Source: Leuctra nigra (taxonomy: Eukaryota > Arthropoda > Insecta > Plecoptera > Leuctridae). From it: a DNA stretch of 64,000 nt. The notes beneath the pieces were generated by a model. It was not told the DNA's origin. It made no database searches and saw nothing but the letters and a program-made list of their open reading frames with translations. Below are positions 1 to 10,500 of this stretch, piece after piece (within the stretch, counting starts at the first letter, position 1; each line of letters opens with the position of its first letter). Location: the NCBI GenBank assembly GCA_934045905.1, contig OW203771.1, positions 5,332,001-5,396,000 of the forward strand, written 5' to 3'. The position numbers and the translations under genes were made by a program.

Positions 1-3000
1 CGTTCCCTTCCAACACGACACGCTCAGGCGCCTCTGGAAGAGATTATTTTGACTTTTTATATGAATAAGGATGCCCACAGTTATTATTTTTAAATACCAA
101 CAAAAGTTCCCTAAACGCTAAGAATATGGATTAAGGTAATGATGTCTAAACTGAAACATACATGTTTGACAACAATATTTCGCACACTATACCAAGTTAT
201 CGATACAAATTGAATGGCAGTAGTACTTGTTTAATTTAGTCCACAATGCGTCACCCTTTATTCCACCAACAAGGTATGTAATATCTATTATCACAATCAT
301 TCAGCGCTTTTGGTCCTTGCAGTGGAGATTGGTTACTTTAATACTTAGAAGGGTGTCGTTATATCTCAACTAAGAGTACGAGACGGAGAGACGGATGGGA
401 GTAGAGAAGAGAGTGTTAGATTGTGTAGAAAGAAAGAGAGTATAGGCATTGGCATGTTCAGCATATGGCACCTCAGATGTTGCCGAAAAGATTAGAAACT
501 TGGGTGCATCCTGGAAGAAGAAGACGAGGTCGATCCGAGGAAGATTGAATTAAACAGGTCCTGCTGGACATGTCAAGAAGATGAAGATAACTTTGTTATG
601 ATGTAAATGAGTGGATGGACGAAAAGAAGTTGCTTCTGTAGAGCGGTAAGAGGCTGGAGTTGTTGTAGACAACTCGTATAACAGAAGAGTGCAAGACAGA
701 CCTTGCTTGGCATCACAATGGTTCAGACATTCCTCTATGACAAACTTACTGGCAACTATAATCGCAGCTCCCAGGATGTTACGCCCAGCTATTGGAGTAT
801 TAACAGCGAAGTCCACTAACTTGTAACCGTTGTACTTCTCACTGATGTTGAAGATGTTGATACCACATTGTCCGTTCTCAAGGCCATTGCCGTTGTATTC
901 AAACTCGCTAGACTTCGGGCTGTTAGCTCCTTGATGGAATTCCACCCAGCTGCCAAGTACATGGAATGCGCATACGGAAAGGCTGTGCCGTGTTGGTTTC
1001 ACCAGGCGATATATTTGACTGAGACTTTGGCCAGGAAAGACAACCAAGTCGCCTCGAGGCTCAGCTGCAAATGACAGCTCCTGTTCATCTGAAATCGAAA
1101 CAAGATATTTGTGGGACATTATTATTGTGATCTCCGCCTTTTTGGGAATATGAGAATTAGATTTAGATTTAGATTAGTGTGGTTTAATGGCGCGTCAACG
1201 ACGAGGTTATATTGCGCACATTAATTGTTATATTTAACTTTGTTGATCATAATTGGAGGGCAAGGGGAGGAAGTTGACCTAACGGGCCCGATCCGGGGGA
1301 GTCCAGCACTGATGGGAAGGCCAGGCCGGAATGGGGACGGACCGGGGGGTGTGAGGATTCGGGCCGGCTGAACCTGATTTCAGGGGGATCACCATCTCAA
1401 GGGGGGAGGCCGGCCCGAGGGGACCACAAATTCAAGGGAGGGCATGGTTAGGCCGACCCTGGCTGCTCTTGGTCTGGGCCTCACCACTGATCTGTCCGGC
1501 ATGGGTAACCCTTACACATGAGCATATGCTCGCCGGCGTAGCTGCAATGGATCATTGGCCAACACAAACCCCACCACCACGATAAGGTGACAGCCGTCGG
1601 GGGGGGGGGGGGGGGGGGGGATTATGAGAACAAGAACGAACATCATCAAATTTAAAATTTTCTTAAACTTTTCTTTACTTTTAGATAAGGTAACACGTTA
1701 TAGTGGCAACACAATTGAATATGGAAATATTCAAAGGGCATCGGTGCACAAATCATTTTTTTCGTGCAAAATCACCTCAAGGCCTCATTAGGAAAACGAT
1801 TCCTGAATCTAGCATTTCCTCTAACCTAGAACTTGTTAACATGGACGGATGCCCTTTCTCAAATACAAAATTCAAATTGACTTTGAAACTATTTATGTCT
1901 ATGTTAGATTATTCAATACTAAATTCGTTACAGCAAATTTACATGACTATCAAGGAGATCGCAGGTCTCTGCTCGATACAAATTGTACAGTTTAAGTAAA
2001 TCTGGTTGTTTAAGGTTGCAATGACGTACTTGATAAAAGCTTGGAGATTTCTACGCATTTCTGTCATATGGCGCAGAATAAATATTGTATTTTATTAGGT
2101 CGAGTTTACCACAAGCTCAAAAGGCAACAAGAGTGTCAGAATGCTTAAACCAAGTGATCTGGAAGAATAAATATCTAAATATTGAGACAAAGGTAAGGAT
2201 ATATAAAAGTGTCGTTAGACCAATCCTCACTTATGCGGCTGAGGCACGAACAGACACCGCCAGAACGAAGGGTTTGCTAAATGTTAGTGAAATGAAAACC
2301 TTGAGGAGAATTGTAGGCAAAACAAGGCTAGACAGAGTAAGAAATAATGATGTGAGAAAAACATGTGGTGTAGAGATATTAGCGAATGGGTGAAGAAGAG
2401 ACGTCAGCAATGGAATGAGCATGTAGAGAGAATGGGAGGAGACAGAATGGTGAGGAGAGCAAAAGATGGAAGACCTGTTGGGAATAGAAATGTGGGACGA
2501 CTGAAGAAAAGATGGAAGGAGGCCATGCAATAAGGAACAAGCTGTAAGCTTAGAGCGGAAGAAGAAGAAGAAGAAGAAGAAGAAGAAGAAGAAGAAGAAG
2601 AAGAAGAAGAAGAAGAAGAAGAAGAAGAAGAAGAAGAAGAAGAAGAAGAAGAAGAAGAAGAAGAAGAAGAAGAAGAAGAAGAAGAAGAAGAAGAAGAAGA
2701 GTTTACCGGTTTCTCATGGATTCGTTAGACCTTGATCAAAACTGTGAATATTCTCCTCACCATCATCGACATACACGAATACGTCACCGTAGACCCAGCC
2801 TCCAGTCTTGGCTCTGACTCGACATCCGACTTGGGATTGATTGTCTTTCAACTGAATGCCGGTCATCTTCATCCCACAGGCTCCTGACTCGAGTCCGGAC
2901 CCGATGTAGACATGTTCTGGAGGTTGGGAAGACGCTCCTCGACTCAGATCTATCATAGCACCGATATCAGCGCGGAAGAATTGGCATCCGACCAAACCAA

Positions 3001-3582
3001 CATCAGCGTTGCAGGTTATTGTCAAGGACTCGGTGGACTTCATGTGAGCACACTTAGGCAGGACGGTCATGGAAGGTAAACCCAAGGAACCTGTACATAA
3101 CATAATATCACGATGAGAAATAGGTAACAATGGCCTTCACATGTACTAGGCATTCGCCATAATCATATTCACCATTTAGCACACGGAAGATCATCTATTA
3201 GTTTTACGGAAAAGGCGTTTATAAAAATTGTGAATTTTATTTTTCTGTTAAAACATTTAACATAAGATTATTTCAAAGATAAGTTTTAGGTAATGGTTTT
3301 AAATTAATGAGGCACAATATTAATGATTTGATTGATGTCTGCCGTACAGAAGAGAAGAAGAGACACCTAATAATGATTTTCTTACATGCACCACTTTGAG
3401 GAATGATCGTACCATATGGCAAGCACCTAAATGCAGAGATAGAATGCTAAATGCTACTTGAGCTGTTTTGCGATGTTCCAACACATCCCTGCTCGTCAGT
3501 ACAACATGTTCTTGACGCTTTACTCACCAGTTGTCCAAGACAGCACGAACACAGCAACGCACATTCTCAGCGATGTCTTCAT
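1..3582 (-). CDS. Ig-like secreted protein, array copy A (partial)
   Basis: Exons on the minus strand: exon 1 3582..3528 (signal peptide MKTSLRMCVAVFVLSWTT), exon 2 3090..2761, exon 3 1088..750, exon 4 from 33 running off the left edge. Donors are GTGAGT, GTGAGG and GTAAGT, acceptors end TACAG, TTCAG and TCCAG, and every intron is phase 1, as is usual between Ig domains. Exon 1 was placed from its start codon, hydrophobic core and donor. Exons 2 and 3 share a pattern (Gly-Leu-Glu near a Cys-Gly pair) and look like diverged Ig-like domains. Exon 3 differs from copies B and C at several residues, and the 1.7 kb intron 2 is unrelated to theirs; it holds LINE debris and a long AAG tract. The last exon is only known from its first 33 bases, so the copy may be intact or broken beyond the edge. 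Confidence 0.72.
350..660 (+). pseudogene. Possible LINE 3' remnant
   Basis: Broken frames include WVHPGRRRRGRSEED, like the closing GRP/RW-type segment of RTE or related LINE proteins. Several stops; weak. Confidence 0.3.
1262..1620 (-). repeat. GC-rich interspersed repeat
   Basis: GC-rich block in AT-rich DNA, ending at a run of G from 1597. A reverse-oriented relative lies at 35855-36000 (shared GAGTCCAGCACTG and GCCAGGCCGGA). Possibly a LINE 5' region; not proven. Confidence 0.5.
2085..2531 (+). pseudogene. LINE reverse transcriptase C-terminus (RTE-like), frameshifted
   Basis: Frame 2085-2393 has KVRIYKSVVRPILTYAAEAR, typical of the end of non-LTR reverse transcriptases. After a frameshift near 2390 it continues to about 2531 (DGRPVGNRNVGRLKKRW). 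It is followed by the AAG tract, as microsatellite tails often follow RTE-type elements. Confidence 0.7.
2556..2700 (+). repeat. (AAG)n microsatellite
   Basis: About 48 uninterrupted trinucleotides, directly after the LINE fragment. Confidence 0.95.
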
Positions 3583-4421
3583 TGCTGTTTCCTCCGATCT
3601 CAAAGAGAGAATCACATACTGCTGCACGGCGCTGGTGGATACAAGATTAAACGATAATTTAATGTTAAATGTGTTTTAACTATCGACCATTAAAATAGTT
3701 ACCTATTAATATACTGATTTTCAGCTTGCATAATGTTTATAACTCAAATGAAATTGCCCTAGTTTTTATTGAAGATGCCTGGACTCCCAAGAGGAAGTAA
3801 GAACAATACAATTCAAACCCGATATAGAGGAGAGCGTCACAAAGTGAAATGGCTGAACAACACAATCGCACAATTTTTCTAATGGTACATATTTTCACAG
3901 TCTCTGCATTCATTTATTGGATCAGGTTACTTAAAAAATATTTAATTAAAAAGTAACAAAAACTGTATCAACATGCATCTAGTGGAGCGGTCGCTCCACC
4001 CAGCCAAGTCGTACTATACACTCACAGTCACTCAACATACCGTAAATGCCTAATAAACTGAGGAGCAGACCAAACACTTTTACTGTAAGCAACAACATGG
4101 CATTTTCGGCCTACTGGATCTTAAAATTGGAAAATCTCACATTGTTGTGAAATGTCTTAATTTCGAGCTATGGCCCACCCCACTACATATACCAAATTTG
4201 GGAACAATAGGTTATGCCATTTGCGCGCTAGAGGACCGAGAAAACAGTGAAATTACACCACTTTCTGATTCTGAAGATGATTCTGATGATATCAGGAAAC
4301 CCTGTTGACAGCGCCACAGCCTAAAAAGCTAAACCGATCGACCTAAAACTTTTACCACATATGCACTTTTGGCGTCTGATGATACCTTGCCTCTTGTGAT
4401 TTTTTGTGCCGCCATTTTTAA

Positions 4422-5012
4422 ACCGGAAGTGACGTCATAACTCAAAAACGTCTGGACCGATTAGAACGAAATTAGCGCCATTCGATTAAGATGGTCATCT
4501 ATATGAAGTATCAATAAAAAAATTATTATTTTCTTATTTTCTAAACCGGAAGTGACGTCATAAATACGCAATATTTAACTTATTTCAACAAATTATACTT
4601 AAAATACGTACATAATTAACTTACATTGTAACATAGACAATACAATTTATATATTCAAGGTAGCAGTGTTCTCGGCCGCCATTCCTGAAACCGGAAGTGA
4701 CGTCATATATCTAAAACGCCTGTACCGATTGCAACTGAACTAGCTCCTGCGTATTCATTCTGCTATTTATTTGAAAAATCAATTGTGAAAAATGAATAAA
4801 TAAATTAATGGTACCGGAAATGGCGGCAGGAACCACTAAATGAAACCGGAAGTGACGTCATATATTACAAACGGCATGACCGATTTTACGGAAATATAGG
4901 GATTAGGAATTCAGATGGTCGTTCATGAAGGTATCAACTAGATAAAACTAGATTGTTTTCTTATTACCTATACCGGAATTCGGCCGCTATTTCAAAACCG
5001 GAAGTGACGTCA
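4422..5012 (+). promoter_or_regulatory. Five ETS/CRE composite motifs in Z copy 1
   Basis: ACCGGAAGTGACGTCA occurs exactly at 4422, 4545, 4690, 4845 and 4997, spaced 123-155 bases. Most are followed by an AAACGnCTGnACCGATT-like block. CCGGAAGT is an ETS-type site and TGACGTCA is the CREB/ATF site. Copy 2 has them at 16677, 16800, 16945, 17100 and 17252. Confidence 0.8.
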
Positions 5013-5205
5013 TGTATCGAAAACGGCTGGATCGATTATAGCGAAACTTAAGCTATTCTTCTTGGATAATCATTTTCATCTTATACCAAACGCAACTTTT
5101 CATAGTAACCAAATCGGTTGAGGCGTATTTTTTTAAAGAAATTAGTCCCTGCTCGGACATGTGCTACAAGCTGTATGAATAAACTAACAAAAGAAGTGAT
5201 ATCCC

Positions 5206-6325
5206 AGAAAAAACACTCCGTGTAAAAATACCAGCCAAGTCTCTTTAACTATAAAAAAAATAGAAGAAATCTAAAAATTCAGCACTGAAAAGGAGTGATA
5301 TCAAAAAAGGAGCCAAGTCAACGAATTTTCCAAATTTTAATCGTACCATTGAAATAAAAATATCAACCCCCGAGAAATACTTAAAAAAAGGACTTGGCGC
5401 ATCGTTTTTTTAAAGACATTTTTCTATTCTTAAGCTTATGCCACTCACATACTACGTAGTTCAGAAATGCCTAGAAAAATTGGGACAAAACTTTCAAATT
5501 AAATATTGAACATTCTGTAAAATATTTTAAATTTAAATATAAGTACGCAAAGAAACATAGCATTGTCTTACAAGCAATAAATACAGAACAGTTGTGTTTG
5601 TGATTGGTAGGTACCTATAGTTTTGTGGGTACATCAACATACCTACTACAGCATTATACTTGGAACCTTCTCGCCGTGTAATTAATTGCTATTAATTAAC
5701 ATTTTATACCAAAAAAATTCATAAATTACATAACGTATTACTTTAGATAAAAATCTAGTCAGTAATTATTTGAGCAGCATGGCTCAGTGCACTAGTCACT
5801 TATACAAATCTCATTGACGGCCTTCTTGTAATGAGCGCTTTCGCTATTTCCCTCAGTCACGATATTGAGAAGTATGATTGATTAATATGACCCTAGAAAT
5901 AGTGGCAATAACGAATAGACTAGGCCGCTTCCGTTTATTCGTTATTCGTTTATCCGTTTATTTCCTCTGAATATTGACAAAATACCAAAACTGCCAGTAG
6001 GTAAGAGTACTAGTTATATTAAAACGTAGTATGATTCGTCGATAATGAATGTGATATACTCAGGAAAATATACTTGTAGAGTTCTTCCTATACTTTTAGG
6101 ATAGAAAAGTGTCTTTAAAAAAACGATGCGCCAAGTCCTTTTTTTAAGTATTTCTCGGGGGTTGATATTTTTATTTCAATGGTACGATTAAAATTTGGAA
6201 AATTCGTTGACTTGGCTCCTTTTTTGATATCACTCCTTTTCAGTGCTGAATTTTTAGATTTCTTCTATTTTTTTTATAGTTAAAGAGACTTGGCTGGTAT
6301 TTTTACACGGAGTGTTTTTTCTGGG
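5206..6325. repeat. Long inverted repeat inside Z copy 1
   Basis: Arms of about 210 bases at 5206-5420 and 6110-6325 are near-perfect reverse complements, starting CCCAGAAAAAACACTCCGTG. The outer arm is the right end of the whole Z element. The equivalent in copy 2 is 17459-18580. Confidence 0.85.
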
Positions 6326-6581
6326 ATTACATTTTCAGTAAAACATACAATGCACTGAACATTGTCACACTTAATGACGGCCAGGGTTGCATGGAATAAT
6401 TGAAATACCAAAATAGCAAAATTGCTGTTGATGAGCCTAAAGGAACTACTTCAAATTAGAGAACGCAATCTTCCTACAGGTATTACATCTGGTTATTTTT
6501 TTTTACAATTTTGAAGGAACTTTTTGGAAGCACCTGGTATATAACAACCAACCTTAGACGAATCTCAAAATGTGTAACACA

Positions 6582-6587
6582 TTTATT
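6582..6587 (-). terminator. Candidate poly(A) signal, Ig copy B
   Basis: AATAAA on the minus strand about 930 bases after the stop codon. It is conserved at the matching place in copy C. A long 3' UTR is implied; no nearer canonical signal was noticed. Confidence 0.3.
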
Positions 6588-7513
6588 GTACCAGCTGATA
6601 CTTGAGACTGTAAATCACGGTTTCTTTTTGCATTCTGCACGTATTAGCCAAAGTACTGCCTTTCCAGTCCACCAGACGACCTGATGTCAAAATCTCAACG
6701 TAGGAAAGTCGACACAGATGAATTTACAATGGCAATTGGATATTTTTTGAGGATAATTAATCATCGAAAAATAGCATACGCATAATATGTTAAGTTTAAT
6801 ATTTGTTTTCATTTTATATTTACTTCAAATCATTATTCATACTTGTGATCAACAACGGAAGATCCCGATTGACCAAAGTACAGCACTCAAGGATTGAGTG
6901 GGTATTTTCATTATTCTGTAAGGACTCTTTTCACCAAAATATTTTTGTAGCGAAGTAATTTTGACTTTAAATCTTTGGAATTTAATGCTTTCATTACCGC
7001 CCCGATTCATGCGTTACATTTTAGTTTTCACACTACAGACTTCCACGACAGCTCGTTATGTTCATGAAGAATATGCAAATGATCCGTCGGCGCTCAAATT
7101 TCGATAACTTCATTCCTACTTCGACTTCAGCACTACTAACTACTATATCAGCCATTTTGATTGTAAAATCCGGTAGGTTAATATATTTTTCTTGTAAAGA
7201 GCTGAAAAAATGGGGCCGAGGGGACATACATGCCTGAACATTCTTTCCAAGTTTCATCTCATTCTGATCGACGGTTTTGTCAGTTCGATGGAGCAAATAA
7301 CGCATAATTACACATTTGAAAATGTCCCGGATATTATTGTAAAGCCTAAAAACGACTAAAGTCAGTTGATATCATATGTTACTAAACTCCCTATAACGCA
7401 AAGGAAGAAAACAAAATCGGTCTAATCCGTACATAATTGTTCACGGAGTGCTTTTAAGCACTCTCTGCACCTGCGTATGTGAACAATATTAACAATAACA
7501 ATTTTTTTCACAA

Positions 7514-10500
7514 TTACCCCAACAAATAATAATAATCATCATCATCACCATCTTCATCATCATCATCATCATCATCATCGTCGTCATAATCATAATAATA
7601 ATAATAATCATCTTCATCATCAGGACATTCGGGCTCTTTGGTCGTTATCGGTTCTGGGATCGTTATCGGTTCTGGGGTCGTTGTCGGTTCTGGGGTCGTT
7701 GTCAGTTCTGTGGTCGTTGTCGGTTCTGGGATCGTTATCGGTTCTGGGGTCGTTGTCGGTTCTGGGGTCGTTGTCAGTTCTGTGGTCGTTGTCGGTTCTG
7801 GGATAGTTATCGGTTCTGGGGTCGTTATCGGTTCTGGGATAGTTATCGGTTCTGGGATCGTTATCGGTTCTGGGGTCGTTGTCAGTTCTGTGGTCGTTGT
7901 CGGTTTAGTGGTCGTTGTTGGTTTAGGGGTCGTTGTTGGTTTAGTGGTCGTAGTCGGTTTACTGGTCGTTGTTGGTTTAGGGGTCGTTGTCGGTTTAGGG
8001 GTCGTTGTCGGTTTAATGGTCGTTGTTGGTTTAGGGGTAGTTTTTGGTTTAGGGGTCGTTTTCGGTTTAGTGGTCGTTTTCGGTTTAGGGATCGTTGTCG
8101 GTTTAGTGGTCGTTGTTGGTTTAGGGGTCGTTTTCGGTTTAGTGGTCGTAGTCGGTTTAGTGGTCGTTGATGGTAAAGGGGTCGTTTTCGGTTTAGTGGT
8201 CGTAGTCGGTTCAGTGGTCGTAGTCGGTTTAGGGGTCGTTGTTGGTTTAGTGGTAGTTATCGGTTCTGTGGTCGTTGTCGGAACATCGGATGTTGTTGGC
8301 TTTTGGGTTGTTGTTGAATCTTCAGTGGCTTTACACTTCCTCTTTACCTTGATCACGAGCGTCTTGTAGTCGACGCCTCCTTGGTTCTGGATGGCGTTGT
8401 GTTGGACGAGACAAACCAGCCTCTTCCCGTCGTCTTCCAGAGCCACTGTCCTAGACACTGTCTGGGATATGGACTGCAGGCTGTGACTCCAGCGCCACTC
8501 GGTGTGCGCCGCAGAGTCGTCGTCCCGGTCACTTCGGATGACGTCATCGGCCAGGGACCACGTGATGTTGCTCACTGGTCGGCTGTTGGTGGCGGTGCAG
8601 GTGGCCACCAGGAGGTCGCCTTCAGTCAGATCGTCGGCGTTCCCTTCCAACACGACACGCTCAGGCGCCTCTGGAACAAGGTGGACAAAACAAATAAATC
8701 CCAATAAGGAAAATGAAACGAATACTTGGGATTGGCATGTTGATAATGTACGCAAATGTGCTACTTTCTTCATTCTTTTGACTGACATACTTCAAATAAC
8801 TATTATGGAGAGCGTGTTTTGGAGGACGCCTGAAATGATATTTGTACTCTGGAAAGCGAAACAAAGGATCACCAAGAGTCTGGAATTATTTCTCGGTGTG
8901 AGGCGTGCATCACAATTCACCCAATTGTAATCGTTTGACTTCAGATCCATAATGGTGAATAATCTTAATTACGGATGTTATTGAGAAAGTCAACGTTTCA
9001 CAAAATATTAATTGTTTCTGGCGGAGCCCGAGCTCAAAAACGCATTGAAGCCGGACAATAGCACTCTTAGGTTAGGGGTTATTTCACACATTGTGCAGCA
9101 CATGTTTATATACATTCATCGAATTAATAAACCGATAAACAACGTTGTATATAACTGATACCCTTTATAATTATAAATCTTTTAATCATTTAATTAATCG
9201 AAGAACAAAATACAATACAAATACCTACACTGAGCTTACTTTTATTATATGCCATAAGTCCAGGCTTAATCCACTAGAGTTCCATGGTCTTCAAATCTCA
9301 AACCGAGATTTACAACTTATAATTACTAGGAAAACGCTCTGAGTAACGCGTTGATGAGCGAGCACGGATACACGCAACACCTCGAACCGAAATTATGTCT
9401 ATCGAAAATGTCATTAAAAGCCAATAATTCTTGAATTTCGTCACAGACTTGTATAAATATCTCCAAAATTTCCAAAAATATTGGTCCCAATAACCTTGCT
9501 AAGTTTTAAGTTGATCGATTAAACCTTTGATTGAACGGTTCCTTGTTAAGTTTCAAAAATCACATGATATCCTTCAAACAATATACCTGGGACCACTCAT
9601 ATGATATGATATTACTGTGGACACAATATCAGATCAATCTGTTAAACGGTCATTATTAGTTTCATTTCGTTTGAAACTTTCTGCTCTAACTACCTTGCCT
9701 TGAACTGAAGATTCGAAGTCGCCGTGAATTTGACAGCCAACACACAAAATGTCCCTAAAATTACAAAAACTTTTGAAAATAACTACAAATTAGACTGAAA
9801 ATTGGCAAAAATACCTTAAATGTTGCTACCAATTACCATGCGAAGTTTTTAGTTGGTCGGTCAATCGGCAATACCCGCTGCACGAGAGCGGGTATTGCGT
9901 TGATTGTTTGAGTATCTCCTTGCAGCAGTCTGGTCGGGGGTCTCTTTGCTCCTTGATGCTTTATTATTAACGACATTTTGTTTCAACCTTTTAGATTTAG
10001 CTTCGTCAGTTTCTTGATCTTCAATTTCACGCAGACGCTTTTTCGCCTTTATGGCTTTCATTCTAGCAGAAGTCTTTCCATTTTTCGGCATGTTTAAATA
10101 GGGATAAGATAGGTAATGAAAAAGTAAGAAGTAGAGTACCTACCTAATTAAAGTACAATAATATTTGTGTGATCAATGTTTGAAATGCACGAAATGTGTG
10201 CTCAAAGACGTAATGTATTCAATGTCGTAATGTTACGAAATGAATCTTGAGCAAAACTTCGCAAATATGAAAATAAAGTAAACACCTTTCAACTAATAAG
10301 CGAGGAGAGATTTGGAATGACGTGTGAACGCTAGAAGAGAACAAACGCCACTCAATGATATTATTGAAATGTGAGCTTATGTTTCTAATCCCTCCTGGAT
10401 GCAAAATCAGCCAAGTAGAAACACGGGAGGCACGGCCATCAGAACTACGAATTGACGAAAAGACAATCAAGGTCCTTAAAAACTCGAAATGATTTGTTGG

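Larger units (their letters stand above)
3979..6325 (-). mobile_element. Z element (Helitron-like, non-autonomous), copy 1
   Basis: A 2347-base block absent from the otherwise matching DNA at 12958. Read on the minus strand it begins (A)TCCCAG and ends with an 8-bp-stem hairpin followed by CTAG, which are Helitron-type ends. The target AT appears on both sides, so the ends are uncertain by one or two bases. It has no long reading frame. It contains five ACCGGAAGTGACGTCA motifs and two long inverted arms. Confidence 0.75.

Noticed and set aside
3451..3679. Plus-strand frames of 68-73 codons repeated at 12.4 and 21.8 kb
   Set aside because: They are antisense to the signal-peptide exon and its leader.
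3979..6325. Z as an ordinary inverted-terminal-repeat DNA transposon
   Set aside because: The two outer ends are not inverted repeats of each other; the long inverted arms do not reach the left end.
7033..7305. 90-codon minus frame repeated at 13659-13931
   Set aside because: Falls in the likely 3' UTR of the Ig genes, shows no domain, and its duplication only reflects the tandem unit.
7638..8369. 243-codon plus-strand Val/Gly frame, and its twin at 14264-14995
   Set aside because: Antisense shadow of the Thr/Pro stalk repeat.
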